This document shows, in pieces, positions 27,631-36,914 of a stretch of 64,000 bases of DNA (its first letter is position 1; each line of letters starts with the position of its first letter). The translations under genes and the position numbers were made by a program. The notes beneath the pieces were generated by a model, which saw only the letters and a list, made by a program, of their open reading frames with translations, was not told the origin of the DNA and did no database searches. The DNA is taken from assembly GCA_964549495.1 (NCBI GenBank), contig CAZJWJ010000011.1, forward strand, positions 1 to 64,000, in the 5' to 3' direction. This DNA comes from JACKBJ01 sp964549495. Its GTDB lineage: Bacteria > Chloroflexota > Anaerolineae > Epilineales > Epilineaceae.

Positions 27631-29895
27631 TCAGGAGTCCCGAAGGAGCGAGGGTATGAACAGCCGGCTGGCGGGGGGAAGGATGGTCCCACTCGGCGTG
27701 GACGTCGGCGTGATCGTCGGTGACGAGTTGGTGGGGCTTGTCGTCGCAGTCGAGGTGGCGGTCGGCGTATGGCTGGGCTCGGGGCTCGGCGTCGGGCTCA
27801 GCTCGACCGGGCCGGCGCGGAGCTCGACCAAGCCGGCCTCGCCCTGGGCGACGAAGAGGCTGTCGCCTTCCGCGCTCATCCGACCCACGCTCGAGCTCGG
27901 CAAGGCCACGCGATTGGTCATCTGGTCGTCGAAGAAGGTGGCCACGGATCGATACCAGTTGGTGTTGGCCCATTGGAACTGCACGTAGGCCCGCTGGCCC
28001 TCGGCCACGACGTCGTCTAGGTGGGTTGGCCAGGGCCAGCCCCCGGAGAGGGTAAGGCTTCCTTCGAGCGAGGGCCGCGCCGGCACGCTGGCGTCGAGTA
28101 GCATCAGGCGCAGCTCGGTGGGTGGCGGTGCTGTGGCGGCGCTCAAGGGCCTCGGACCGGTCCCCCCGGCCTCGGCAGCAGGTGGGTGCGCGTCCGGGCT
28201 CTCGTCCGGAGGCTGCGCCAGCAGGTAGATGCGATCTCCTTCGGCATCGAGACCCGAGATCTGCGCGAAGTCCAGCCGGGAGCTCGTCACCGGCGCATCG
28301 GGGTCGCTCAGGTCGAAGGTCCGGAGCTGTTTGGGCCCCGGGAAGGCAGACTCCGAGACGTAGGCCGCGCCCGGTACACCGTCCAAGCCCGCCAGACGGT
28401 GCTCGAGCGGTTGGTGGATTCGGACACGAGGCCGGCTTGGGTCCGCGACGTCCACGATCGCGATCTCGCCTGAACTGCCCGCGAGCAGGAGATCGTCGCC
28501 GGCCGGGGCGAGGTGGAGGATCGGGTGGTCCAGCTGCAAGCGCCCGATCTCGACCGGAAGCATGCCTTGCTCGAGATCGAGCGCGAGCAGCAGGGGCTGG
28601 CCGGCGTCCTCGCCGCTCAGGTAGGCGTATCGACCCGAGACCAGGATCCGGTCGATCGAGGCAGTCAGATCGATCTCTCGGACGGGCTGCAGTCGCGCGC
28701 CACCACCGCGATCCAGGATGGCCAGCGAGCGCTTTCCGGTGACTACGTAGACCGTGTCGCTCGTCGCGGCGCTGTCGATTGCGGTCTGGCCCGGCAGGCC
28801 GCCGCGTTCGACGGGCGCATCTCCAGCGGAGAGCTCGACCAGACGAAGTCCCTCGGAATCGGCCAGGGCGACGCGTCCTTCGTCCAGGCCGAGCACCGAG
28901 TGGTTGGGCCGGCCGATCGCCAGGCTGCCCAGCAGGCTCGGCGCGGCGGGATCGGCGATGTCCAGCACGTGGAGGCTGCCGTCCCCGCCGAGCACGACCA
29001 GGCGATCTCCGTCCGCCCGCATCTCGATCCCGCGGTCGATCGCGATCTCGGCCAGGAGGGTCGGGCTCAGCGGCCGACGGACATCCAGCACCGAGAATCG
29101 GTCCGTGGTCAGCCCGAACAGGAGCTCGTCTCGTGCGAGGAGCGCCGAGAAGCGGTCGGCGGTCGGAATCGCGCCGATGAGCTCGGGATCTGCCGGATCG
29201 GCCAGGCTGTAGACCTGGATGCCGCGCGGGTAGTAGCACTGAAAGAAAAGCCGTCCGGCGGCCGCCGTCGGAATGCGGCAGTCGTAGCCCTGGATCGCCT
29301 CGCTGCCCTCCGGCTCGGTCCGGGGCGGGGTCTCCAGGCGCATGGTGCCCAGGAAGGCGCCCAACGGGTCGGCGACGTTGCTCAGGAAGTAGCCGTGATC
29401 CCCGGCGATGGCCATGCTGTCGGCACGTCCGACCATGTCACAGCAGGGTGCGTCGGGATCGTCCAAGTCGATCCACTGGAAGCCGTTCTTGTGCAGGACC
29501 CAGGCGACCCGGTCTCGCAGTATGATGTCACTGGCCACGCCGGCCAGCTGCCAGCCTCGGTGCAGGGTCGTGGGATCGTCCGGATCGGAGATGTCGATCG
29601 GCAGCAGCCGGCTGCCGATGGCCGCGTAGGCCAAGCTGCCGCTGATCGCCACCTGGCTGGGCATGCCCCCGAAGCTGTCGACGAGGTGCGTTCGATCCAC
29701 GACGACCTGGTTGCCGTCTGGTCGCGAGCCGGCTTCGGCCTGCTGCGCCGGCCCGGGCCGGAGGAGTCCGGGCCGGAGGAGTCCGAGCCAGGCGACCAAG
29801 CCGGCCAAGACGAGCATCGATATCAGCAGGAAGGTCGGACGACGTGGACGACGACATCGGCTCGGACGGTCCGTCTCGGATATCGGATTCAGCAT
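27631..29895 (-). CDS. Membrane-anchored LVIVD-repeat beta-propeller protein
   Basis: The 754-residue product starts at an ATG preceded by GAGGAG. A basic N-terminus and one hydrophobic helix (about residues 21-40) act as signal or anchor. The body is built of LVIVD-type repeats, each with an 'xLxxIDxSDPxxP' turn (for example LLPIDISDPDDPT, VYSLADPADPEL, LHVLDIADPAAPS), giving one or two beta-propellers. A long Ser/Thr/Pro linker (SPTPSPEPSHTPTATSTATT) leads to a hydrophobic end, LFIPSLLRDS. LVIVD proteins are surface propellers of unknown role. The 115-base gap to the metallopeptidase leaves cotranscription open. Confidence 0.78.
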   Translation of the reverse strand: MLNPISETDRPSRCRRPRRPTFLLISMLVLAGLVAWLGLLRPGLLRPGPAQQAEAGSRPDGNQVVVDRTHLVDSFGGMPSQVAISGSLAYAAIGSRLLPIDISDPDDPTTLHRGWQLAGVASDIILRDRVAWVLHKNGFQWIDLDDPDAPCCDMVGRADSMAIAGDHGYFLSNVADPLGAFLGTMRLETPPRTEPEGSEAIQGYDCRIPTAAAGRLFFQCYYPRGIQVYSLADPADPELIGAIPTADRFSALLARDELLFGLTTDRFSVLDVRRPLSPTLLAEIAIDRGIEMRADGDRLVVLGGDGSLHVLDIADPAAPSLLGSLAIGRPNHSVLGLDEGRVALADSEGLRLVELSAGDAPVERGGLPGQTAIDSAATSDTVYVVTGKRSLAILDRGGGARLQPVREIDLTASIDRILVSGRYAYLSGEDAGQPLLLALDLEQGMLPVEIGRLQLDHPILHLAPAGDDLLLAGSSGEIAIVDVADPSRPRVRIHQPLEHRLAGLDGVPGAAYVSESAFPGPKQLRTFDLSDPDAPVTSSRLDFAQISGLDAEGDRIYLLAQPPDESPDAHPPAAEAGGTGPRPLSAATAPPPTELRLMLLDASVPARPSLEGSLTLSGGWPWPTHLDDVVAEGQRAYVQFQWANTNWYRSVATFFDDQMTNRVALPSSSVGRMSAEGDSLFVAQGEAGLVELRAGPVELSPTPSPEPSHTPTATSTATTSPTNSSPTITPTSTPSGTILPPASRLFIPSLLRDS

Positions 29896-30004
29896 GCTGG
29901 GCTCCTCGTGTTGGCTCGAGAGACATCGGCACTGCGGCCGCGGCCTTGCGCGCATCCGGATGAGGGTCATCCTCCGCGCCGGGCGCGGCGCGTCAACGCG
30001 GCGG

Positions 30005-30013
30005 TGCTACAAT
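30005..30013 (+). promoter_or_regulatory. Extended -10 promoter element
   Basis: TGC-TACAAT is an extended -10 with five of six matches in the divergent gap, 60 bases before the ATG at 30074. No -35 is visible. Confidence 0.5.
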
Positions 30014-30073
30014 CCGGTCGGTGAATACGCGCAACCCCTTGCACCTTGTGACACGCGAAGGTTTCACGGGTCC

Positions 30074-30919
30074 ATGTTGACCGGCCTGCTCTCGATCCTC
30101 GAGCGCGCGCTGCGCATCGTGGCGCTGTTGGTGGGCGGCGCGATCTACGAGGTGACGCGGCTCTTGCCGGAGGCGATCCGACGCACGCGGCTCTATCAGG
30201 CATCGCTGGATCGGTTCCTGCGCGTCTTGATCGAGAGCCTGGGCGGCGCGCGCGGGGTCTTCCCGCCCGACGGCTTGGATCCGGGGGCGCTGGCGCGGCG
30301 CAAGACGGCCGGCAACGCGATGGAGCTGGCCGGCCTGGCCGCGGTCGGCTTCTCTCCGCTCTGGATCCTGGCCGCCGCCTCCGACGTCACCGGCGGCACC
30401 AAGGCCTACGGCCGGGCCCTCCTGCGCGAGCTGCAGCGCGATGGCCTGGTGCGGGCCGACGCGGACTTCGGCTCGGTGGGCGCCTTGCTCGACGAGCTCG
30501 AGTCGACCAGCGGCTTGGCGGCCGAGACCCTCGACCTGCCGCCCTTGAACGTCGGCGAGCTCCGCGCCGCGCTGGCCGAGCTGCGGGCCAACGCCGCGGC
30601 CATCCCCGAGCCGCGGCGCCTGGCCGAGATCTTCGACGCTCTGCGCCGCGCGGCCGATCTGCAAGATCGCTCCTTGCGATCGGTCTCGCTGATGGTGGCC
30701 GAGGGAGCATGGCGGGCCGGCGCCGACCTGCGCGAAGCGCATATCTACGACTACTACCGCCAGGCCCTCGAACGCCTGGCCGACGAGGGCCCGGCCGCGT
30801 ATCTGCGTCGCCGGTCGGCACCCTACATGCGGGCCCTGGCGCGGCAGCTCGACCCGCGCCGGCCGGCGTGGATCGAAGGGCGTCACGCCCGCAGCCGCGG
30901 CGGCGACCCCGTGGTATGA
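30074..30919 (+). CDS. Conserved-looking helical protein of unknown family
   Basis: The 281-residue protein is predicted to be mainly alpha-helical. It has a hydrophobic, probably membrane-associated N-terminus (residues 3-25, LLSILERALRIVALLVGGAI) and a second hydrophobic segment about residues 88-105 (AAVGFSPLWILAAASD). Strongly patterned stretches (RKTAGNAMELAGLAAVGFSP, HIYDYYRQALERLADEGP) suggest a real family, but I do not recognise it; a distant EcsC-like relationship is a guess. The ATG at 30074 is the first in frame after the promoter. The stop codon is embedded in the promoter of the next gene. Confidence 0.6.
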   Translation: MLTGLLSILERALRIVALLVGGAIYEVTRLLPEAIRRTRLYQASLDRFLRVLIESLGGARGVFPPDGLDPGALARRKTAGNAMELAGLAAVGFSPLWILAAASDVTGGTKAYGRALLRELQRDGLVRADADFGSVGALLDELESTSGLAAETLDLPPLNVGELRAALAELRANAAAIPEPRRLAEIFDALRRAADLQDRSLRSVSLMVAEGAWRAGADLREAHIYDYYRQALERLADEGPAAYLRRRSAPYMRALARQLDPRRPAWIEGRHARSRGGDPVV

Positions 30920-30920
30920 T
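30912..30920 (+). promoter_or_regulatory. Extended -10 promoter element overlapping a stop codon
   Basis: TGG-TATGAT is an extended -10 whose TGA is the stop codon of the preceding gene (30917-30919). It would drive the lipoprotein-ferritin unit with a leader of about 88 bases. Confidence 0.5.
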
Positions 30921-31014
30921 CACGCGTTGCCGTGCGGCCTGTGCGGCCGATGGAGTTCGGACTCGAGGATTTCCGGGGTGAAGGCCCCGTCTCGCAATGG
31001 GAGGAGGAGCTGGG

Positions 31015-34000
31015 ATGATGGAATGGCGACGGATGCTCCGATACGGCCTGATGGCCTTTGCCTTGGGCGGCACGATGTTGGTCGGATGCGATCGCCAGAC
31101 GCCCGAGGCGCCGGATGAAGGGCCGCCCGGTCCCGAAGAGGCCGGCCCGGCCATCGAGGTCGAGCCGGTCGACCCGGCCGCGCTCTCCGAGGCCGACTAC
31201 CAGAGCCTGGTCTCGGCCTTCTACACCGGCATCGTGGCCATGGAGGTCGGCGACGCCGAGCGCGGCGTCGAGCGCTTGGAGGCGGCCACCGGTCTGGTGC
31301 CGGGCGAGCCGGCCGGCTGGGCCAACCTGGCCCTGGCCCGCATGCGCGCCAACGACATGCAGGCGGCGGCCGAGGCCATGGCGCCGGCCCTGCAGCTGGC
31401 CCCGGAGACCAGCGAGGTCCAGCTGATGGCGGGCCTGCTCGACCTGCGCCGGCAAGAGACGGAACCGGGCCTCGATCGCATTCGCCGGGCCATCGAGCTG
31501 GATCCGTCGAACTGGCGGGCGCGCTTCGCGCTCTACGATGCCCTCCAACAAGCCAGCGAGCCGGACGAGGCCGCTCGCGCCGAGATGCAGGCTCAGCTGG
31601 AAGCCATCAGCCAGGGGCTGCCGGACAACGCGCTGCCCTGGCTCGAGCGGGCCCAGCTGGCACTGGAACAGGAGGACGCGGCGACCCTGCAGGCGGCCCT
31701 GGACGCGCTGGAGCCCATCTCCGAAGGCTGGGACGAGGATCTACGGGCCCAGCTGGAGTCGGCGCGCGGCTTGGCGGCCGATTCGGCGGCCGACCCGCGC
31801 GAGCGCAGCGTGGCCGTGGTCACCCTGCGCAACCTGCTCTTGCCGACGGCCGACTTCCAGGCCGACATGGCCCAGCTGCAGCGCGACTTTGCCGAGGTGG
31901 CCCCGCCCATCGAGCGCTTCTTGATCCTCCAGACGCCCGACTCCAGCCCGGCCGAGCCCGATCCGAGCATCCGCTTCGTGGCCGAGCCCATCGAAGATGC
32001 CGGTGATGGCTGGGTCGAAGCGGCGCACCTGCAGGCCGATGGCCCACCCAGCCTCATCCTGGGCTTCGACGATCGGATCGAGATCCGGCCCGAGGCGGGT
32101 GCCGGCGAGGCCATCGTCATCGAATCGCCCACCGCGCCCCTGGCGCCCAACGGCGTCCTGCCCATCGACTGGGACAACGACCAGCGGGTCGACATCGTGC
32201 TGGCCGGCGTCGGCGGACTGGCCTTCCTGCATCAGACCGAGGACGGCGGTTTCGAGGACGTGACGGTCGACACCGGGCTCGAGGCCAACCGCTTCACCGA
32301 CAACTACTACCATGGCGGCTGGGCCGTCGATCTGGACCTGGAGGGCGACCTGGACCTGATCCTGGGCCGCTACCAGGCCGCGCCGCTGGTCTTGCGCAAC
32401 AATGGCGACGGGACCTGGGCCGAGAGCGATGCGCTCGACCTCTCCGCGATCGAGGGGCTGGCCGACCTGGTCTGGGGTGACCTCGATCGCGACGGCGACC
32501 CGGATCTGGCCCTCGGCGAGACCACGACGATCTACATGGCGCGCAACGACCGATCGCTGGGCTACACGCTCGTCCAGCTGGGCGAGCCGAGCGATCTCGA
32601 GGAAGCGGATGCCCCCTCGCCCAGGCTGCTCGGCTTGACCGACCTCGATCGCGATGGCCGGCTGGACCTCACCACTTCGGACGGTCGGCGCGTGCGCTTG
32701 CCGGAGGAGGGGCCGGGGGCCGCCGATCTGGAGCCCTTCGGCGAGATCGGTGGCGAGATCGGCTTCCACCGCTGGGCGGATGTGGACAACAACGGCGCCC
32801 CCGACTTCATCGGCAATGACTTCATCGGCCTGGCCGGCGGCGAGCAGCTCGTCGAGCTGCCGGAGATGCCGCGGGCCGAGATCCACAGCGCGGTCGATCT
32901 GGACGGTGATGGTTGGGTGGACCTGGTCGGCGAGGACGGGAGCGGCCAGCCGACGGTCTGGATGAACCAGGGCGGCGAGCAGGACTACGGCTGGCAGGTC
33001 ATCCGGCCGCGGGCGGTGCGCGAGGGCGATCAACGCAACAACAGCTTTGGTTTGGGCGGCGAGCTCGAAGTGCGCGCCGGCCTGCTCTACCAAAAGCTGC
33101 CGATGGACGCGCCGGCCCTCCACGTTGGGTTGGGCGAAGGCGATGGCAGCGACGCGATCCGCATCCGCTGGCCCAACGGCAACGCCCAGGGCGAGTTCGA
33201 CCTGGCGGCTGATGCCGAGCTGGTGGCCGAGCAGCGCCTGGCCGGCAGCTGTCCCTGGCTATTTGCCTGGGATGGCGAGGGCATGGAGTTCGTCACCGAC
33301 GTGCTCTGGCGCTCGCCCCTGGGCCTGCGCATCAACGCCCAGGACACGGCCGGCGTGGTCCAGACCCGCGACTGGGTGCTGGTCGGCGGCGAGCGGCTGA
33401 AGGCCCGCGACGGCGTCTACGATCTGCGCGTGACCGCCGAGCTGCGCGAGACCCACTTCTTCGACGAGGTGAAGCTCCTGGTGGCGGACCACCCCGAGGG
33501 CACGCTGGCCTGGGTCGACGAGCGCTTCAGCTTCCCGCCGCCGCCCCTGTCGGTGCAACTGACCGGGCCGACGGCGCCGGTGGCGGGGGCGCGCGACGTC
33601 GAGGGCCGGGACATCTCGGACTTCGTCGTCGAGCGCGACGGCCGGCATTTCGAGGACATCGGCCGGGGCGACTACCAGGGCATCGCCGGCGACCACTGGA
33701 CCGAGGTCGAGCTGGATCCGAGCCAGACGCTCCAGACGCCGGAGGGCGAGGTCACGCTGGCCGAGGCCATGGCCGATGGTTCATTGCGCCTGGTCTCGAC
33801 CGGCTGGGTCTACCCCACCGACAGCTCGATCAACGTAGCCATCAGCCAGGGCGGGACGACGCCGCCGGTCGATCTGGCCATCGAGGTCCAGGCCGCGGAC
33901 GGCAGCTGGCAGCCTTGGCGCGAGGGGCTGGGTTTCCCGGCCGGCAAGCACAAGACCTTGCTGCTCGACCTGGGCGGCGCCTTCGAGGCCGGCGCGCCCG

Positions 34001-34617
34001 GACCCTGGCGGCTGCGCTTGCGGACGACGATGGAGATCTACTGGGACGCCCTGCGCGTGGCGCGGCTGCTGCAGGAGACGGTCGAGCCGGTGACGCTGGA
34101 GACGAGCCTGGCCGAACTGCGCTACCGCGGCTTCTCGATGACCAACCGCATGGACGGCTCGGCGCCGGTGACCCAGCCGGAGACGCCGGACTACGAGCGG
34201 CTGGCCGGCACGGGCCAGGCCTGGCTGGACCTGGAGGGCTTCTACACGCGCTTCGGTCCGGTGGGCGAGCTCCTGGCCGAGACCGACGACCGCTATGCCA
34301 TCCTCAACGCCGGCGACGAGCTGGCCTTCGAGTTCGAGGTGCCGGCCGACCCGGCACCGGGCATGGTCCGCGACTTCGTCTTCCTCTCGGACGGATGGGT
34401 CAAGGACGGCAACGTGGCCACCAGCTACTCGGCCACCGTCCGGCCGCTGCCATCGCACGACCAACCCGAGTACACCTTGCCCGGCATCAGCGGCCCGCTG
34501 CCGGCCCTGAGCGAGGATCCGATCTACCAGCGCTTCCCGGAGGACTGGGCGCGCTACCACACCCGCTACGTGACCAACAGACGATTCCACGAGGCCATGC
34601 AGCCTCGGACGCGATAA
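31015..34617 (+). CDS. TPR / VCBS-propeller / UnbV (CRTAC1-like) lipoprotein
   Basis: The 1,200-residue protein starts at an ATG with GGAGGAGG upstream. It has a clear lipobox, LVGC, with lipidated Cys25. After an acidic Pro-rich spacer come TPR repeats (about 65-290). An FG-GAP/VCBS propeller with Ca2+-type turns follows (DLDRDGDPDLAL, DLDRDGRLDLTT, DVDNNGAPDFIG, DLDGDGWVDLVG; about 320-670), then an ASPIC/UnbV domain (about 676-760, including GSCPWLFAWDGEGMEFVTDV). The remaining roughly 440 residues are beta-rich and shared with some bacterial CRTAC1 homologues. It is an outer-face protein, probably involved in binding. The ferritin gene follows after 14 bases. Confidence 0.82.
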   Translation: MMEWRRMLRYGLMAFALGGTMLVGCDRQTPEAPDEGPPGPEEAGPAIEVEPVDPAALSEADYQSLVSAFYTGIVAMEVGDAERGVERLEAATGLVPGEPAGWANLALARMRANDMQAAAEAMAPALQLAPETSEVQLMAGLLDLRRQETEPGLDRIRRAIELDPSNWRARFALYDALQQASEPDEAARAEMQAQLEAISQGLPDNALPWLERAQLALEQEDAATLQAALDALEPISEGWDEDLRAQLESARGLAADSAADPRERSVAVVTLRNLLLPTADFQADMAQLQRDFAEVAPPIERFLILQTPDSSPAEPDPSIRFVAEPIEDAGDGWVEAAHLQADGPPSLILGFDDRIEIRPEAGAGEAIVIESPTAPLAPNGVLPIDWDNDQRVDIVLAGVGGLAFLHQTEDGGFEDVTVDTGLEANRFTDNYYHGGWAVDLDLEGDLDLILGRYQAAPLVLRNNGDGTWAESDALDLSAIEGLADLVWGDLDRDGDPDLALGETTTIYMARNDRSLGYTLVQLGEPSDLEEADAPSPRLLGLTDLDRDGRLDLTTSDGRRVRLPEEGPGAADLEPFGEIGGEIGFHRWADVDNNGAPDFIGNDFIGLAGGEQLVELPEMPRAEIHSAVDLDGDGWVDLVGEDGSGQPTVWMNQGGEQDYGWQVIRPRAVREGDQRNNSFGLGGELEVRAGLLYQKLPMDAPALHVGLGEGDGSDAIRIRWPNGNAQGEFDLAADAELVAEQRLAGSCPWLFAWDGEGMEFVTDVLWRSPLGLRINAQDTAGVVQTRDWVLVGGERLKARDGVYDLRVTAELRETHFFDEVKLLVADHPEGTLAWVDERFSFPPPPLSVQLTGPTAPVAGARDVEGRDISDFVVERDGRHFEDIGRGDYQGIAGDHWTEVELDPSQTLQTPEGEVTLAEAMADGSLRLVSTGWVYPTDSSINVAISQGGTTPPVDLAIEVQAADGSWQPWREGLGFPAGKHKTLLLDLGGAFEAGAPGPWRLRLRTTMEIYWDALRVARLLQETVEPVTLETSLAELRYRGFSMTNRMDGSAPVTQPETPDYERLAGTGQAWLDLEGFYTRFGPVGELLAETDDRYAILNAGDELAFEFEVPADPAPGMVRDFVFLSDGWVKDGNVATSYSATVRPLPSHDQPEYTLPGISGPLPALSEDPIYQRFPEDWARYHTRYVTNRRFHEAMQPRTR

Positions 34618-34631
34618 GGAGCATCCCGACG

Positions 34632-35162
34632 ATGAACGCCAACGGAACCATGATCGGCAGCGAACTCGAGTCGGCCATCAACGCCCAGATCGGGCGCGAG
34701 TTCGAGGCCAGCCTGCAATACGTCAACATCGCGGCCTACTTCGACGCTGAGAGCCTGCCGGAACTGGCCGGCTTCTTCTTCCGCCAGTCGGACGAGGAGC
34801 GCGACCATGCGATGAAGTTCGTGCACTACCTGCTGGAGACGGGCGGCGCGGTGCGGCTGCCGGCCATCGAGCAGCCCCGCCACGACTTCGACTCGGCCGA
34901 GGAGGCGGTGGCGGCGGCCCTGCAGTGGGAGATCGAGGTCACGCGCCACATCAACGACCTGATGGACATCGCGATCGCCGAGAAGGACCACATCGCCCAG
35001 CAGTTCCTGCAGTGGTTCGTGGCCGAGCAGCGCGAGGAGGTCTCGACCATGTCGACGCTGCGCGACGTGGTCAAGCGGGCCGGGCCGGCCGGCCTGCTCT
35101 TCGTCGAGCAGTACCTGGCGCGCGAGCCGCTGGGCGCGCAGGGGCCGGCCGGCGGGGACTGA
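34632..35162 (+). CDS. ftn: Non-heme ferritin
   Basis: This 176-residue four-helix ferritin keeps the ferroxidase ligands. Glu23 lies in IGREFEASLQY, Glu56 and His59 in SDEERDHAM, a helix-C Glu in WEIEVTRHIND, and the helix-D Glu/Gln in WFVAEQREEV. It stores iron as a ferric mineral inside a 24-mer. The AAGGAG overlapping the upstream stop is ten bases from the ATG, so it is cotranscribed with the UnbV lipoprotein. A second ATG at 34650 is possible. A strong hairpin follows the stop. Confidence 0.9.
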   Translation: MNANGTMIGSELESAINAQIGREFEASLQYVNIAAYFDAESLPELAGFFFRQSDEERDHAMKFVHYLLETGGAVRLPAIEQPRHDFDSAEEAVAAALQWEIEVTRHINDLMDIAIAEKDHIAQQFLQWFVAEQREEVSTMSTLRDVVKRAGPAGLLFVEQYLAREPLGAQGPAGGD

Positions 35163-35235
35163 GTTCCTTCGTGGCTCGAGGCTCGGGATGGATCCGTCGG
35201 CCAAGGGTCGACCGCACTTGACGACATCAACGAAA

Positions 35236-35266
35236 GCGCCGCTTCACCGTATCGGTGGAGCGGCGC
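35236..35266. terminator. Bidirectional terminator-type hairpin
   Basis: A 13-base-pair stem with one G-U pair (35236-35248 with 35254-35266) and a five-base loop. It abuts the stop of the minus-strand antitoxin gene and lies about 75 bases after the ferritin stop. On the minus strand it is followed by TTTCG. Confidence 0.6.
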
Positions 35267-35497
35267 TCAGTCTTCGTGCAGCGAATCCCGCGTCCACTGC
35301 TGTCCGCCGCGGCTGCTGTTCGAGGCTTCGGAGAGTTCGAGCAAGGTATCGATCGCGCGGGCGCGCGCTTCTTGGATGCCGCTGTAGGTCTCGAGGAAGT
35401 CACGCAGGACGGCGTTGATCGAGGTGCCCTGCTCGCGTGCTCGGCTGCGTGCGCGCCGTAGAGTCTCGTCGTCGATTGCGATGGTCAGGCTGGCCAT
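35267..35497 (-). CDS. Orphan VapB-like ribbon-helix-helix antitoxin
   Basis: The 76-residue protein has the form of a VapB/CopG-type antitoxin. MASLTIAIDDETLRRARSRA (a beta strand followed by a helix) and INAVLRDFLETYSG make up the DNA-binding fold, followed by a polar tail. GAGGTG lies six bases before the ATG. No PIN-domain or other toxin gene is adjacent; downstream is the terminator shared with ferritin. Likely an orphan or a solitary regulator. Confidence 0.7.
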   Translation of the reverse strand: MASLTIAIDDETLRRARSRAREQGTSINAVLRDFLETYSGIQEARARAIDTLLELSEASNSSRGGQQWTRDSLHED

Positions 35498-35614
35498 GAT
35501 TCACCTCGTAATGAGCCCTGTGTAGCACGATGTCAGCGTAGCATGGAGCCCCGAGATCATCGAGGCGCGCACGATATTCTCATCAAAGCGTGGGGTGAGC
35601 GACGGTTTCGGGGC

Positions 35615-35642
35615 TTCACAGACGCGGATCGAGCCCTACAAT
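35615..35642 (+). promoter_or_regulatory. Sigma70-type promoter of the CAP-domain gene
   Basis: TTCACA (35615-35620) and TACAAT (35637-35642) are separated by 16 bases, each five of six to consensus. The leader to the ATG at 35748 would be about 100 bases. Confidence 0.6.
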
Positions 35643-35747
35643 GGCCTGTGTCAAGGAGAGACGGCGCCGATTCCTCTGCCAGGGAGTCCGCGATGCCCGA
35701 ACGGTGGTTTTCGCGGCCGGCGCCAAAGAGAAAGGGAGATTCCCCCC

Positions 35748-36569
35748 ATGCATACCCCTCGCCTCCGGGCGTGGCGCCTCGGCGCCGGGTCCGGAAGAGG
35801 CGCATGCCAGGCCCTGTTCACCGCATTCGTCATCGCCCTCATTGCAGGTCTTGCCTTCGCCTCACCCGCATCGGCCCAAGAACCCGAGCCAGAAGCCGAG
35901 GCGCCGAGCGCCGAAGCCCCGCCGGCGGACGCTCCGGTCGAAGTGCCGGCAGAGAAGCCCGCCGAAGTCCCCGCCGAGACCCCCGCCGAAGCCCCCGCGG
36001 CCGCCATCGAGCCGGCCTCTCCCCCCGCCGCACCGCCTGCCCCGGATTTGGGTGCGGTGATCGCCCATCCGGATCTGGATGCGCGCACGCGTCTGGAGAT
36101 GGAGATCTTGGGGCGCGTGAACGCCATTCGTGCCGAGCACGGGCTGCACGCCTTGAGGTTGGATAATCGGCTGGTGGCGGCGGCGCGCGAGCATGCGGTG
36201 GACATGGCGCACCGGAATTTCTGCCGGCATACCGGATCGGACGGGACGCAGTCTCGCGATCGGATGCGGCGCAATGGCTACCCCTACAACAACTGGGCCG
36301 GCGAGAACATCCTGTGTTCGCGCGATACGGCGGAGGCGGCGCTGGGCTGGTGGATGAACTCGACGCCGCATCGGAAGAACTTGCTGCATGGGCACTTCAC
36401 GCACATCGGCGTGGGCGTGAGCATGCACGGGCGCTGGGGTCCGGACATGACGTTGGTTTTTGCGGCCGGCGACGATCGGACCGAGGAGCCGGATGTGTTC
36501 AAGAGCTTCCGTGAAGGCCGGGTGGCCGATTGGATCGCGGCGACGAGGGAAGCGCCGGTCGTGCGCTGA
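35748..36569 (+). CDS. Secreted CAP (SCP/PR-1) domain protein
   Basis: The 273-residue product starts at an ATG with GGGAG nine bases upstream. A signal peptide (to about residue 44, ending SASAQEP) is followed by a Pro/Ala/Glu-rich linker with PAE-type repeats (EVPAEKPAEVPAETPAEAPA). A C-terminal CAP domain covers about 120-250: MEILGRVNAIRAEHGL, HAVDMAHRNFCRHTG, WAGENI, WWMNSTPHRKNLL and HIGVGVS. The two histidines and glutamate of the CAP cavity are conserved. CAP proteins of bacteria are exported, and their biochemical role is mostly unknown. Confidence 0.88.
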   Translation: MHTPRLRAWRLGAGSGRGACQALFTAFVIALIAGLAFASPASAQEPEPEAEAPSAEAPPADAPVEVPAEKPAEVPAETPAEAPAAAIEPASPPAAPPAPDLGAVIAHPDLDARTRLEMEILGRVNAIRAEHGLHALRLDNRLVAAAREHAVDMAHRNFCRHTGSDGTQSRDRMRRNGYPYNNWAGENILCSRDTAEAALGWWMNSTPHRKNLLHGHFTHIGVGVSMHGRWGPDMTLVFAAGDDRTEEPDVFKSFREGRVADWIAATREAPVVR

Positions 36570-36570
36570 A

Positions 36571-36590
36571 CGGCTGATCGGCTGATCGGC
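36571..36590 (+). repeat. Short tandem repeat of CGGCTGAT
   Basis: Two and a half copies of the eight-base unit CGGCTGAT follow the CAP gene stop immediately. Several ACGGC-type near repeats follow up to about 36630. Confidence 0.6.
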
Positions 36591-36669
36591 GCGACAACGG
36601 CACAACGGAACGGCTAACGGCACGAAACAGCGTGCGGCACGGCCTTCGAAGAGGCGGGCCGTCTGGCGC

Positions 36670-36815
36670 GGGCCGGGAGGTCCTCTGGGCGGGGTGGCGA
36701 TGTGATGCCCGGACCCCGTGTCGTGGGACCGGGCCTGGGGAGTTGGATGGTCTTGCTCGTTGCCGCGGCCGTCACGGGAGGCGTCCGCCACCCCGCCCAG
36801 AGGACCTCCCGGCCC
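36670..36815. repeat. 146-base element with perfect 30-base inverted ends (MITE-like)
   Basis: The arm 36670-36699 is the exact reverse complement of 36786-36815, separated by 86 bases. There is no open frame of note and no matching copy elsewhere in this window. The flanks show no obvious target-site duplication. It sits in the 402-base gap between the CAP and Fic genes; apart from the repeats and the AT-rich promoter region, nothing else is seen in that gap. It could be a miniature inverted-repeat element or a very large structured terminator. Confidence 0.6.
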
Positions 36816-36914
36816 ACGGTTGAAGGGGGCCGGGACGGCCCTACGGCCGGGTTTGCGGAATACGGTTTGATCGCATCGACGCTTCGGGACATCGGACGAG
36901 TTCGCGCCGCTTGG

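Noticed and set aside
36571..36630. CRISPR-like repeats
   Set aside because: The units are eight bases or shorter, directly adjacent and without spacers, so they are a simple tandem repeat.
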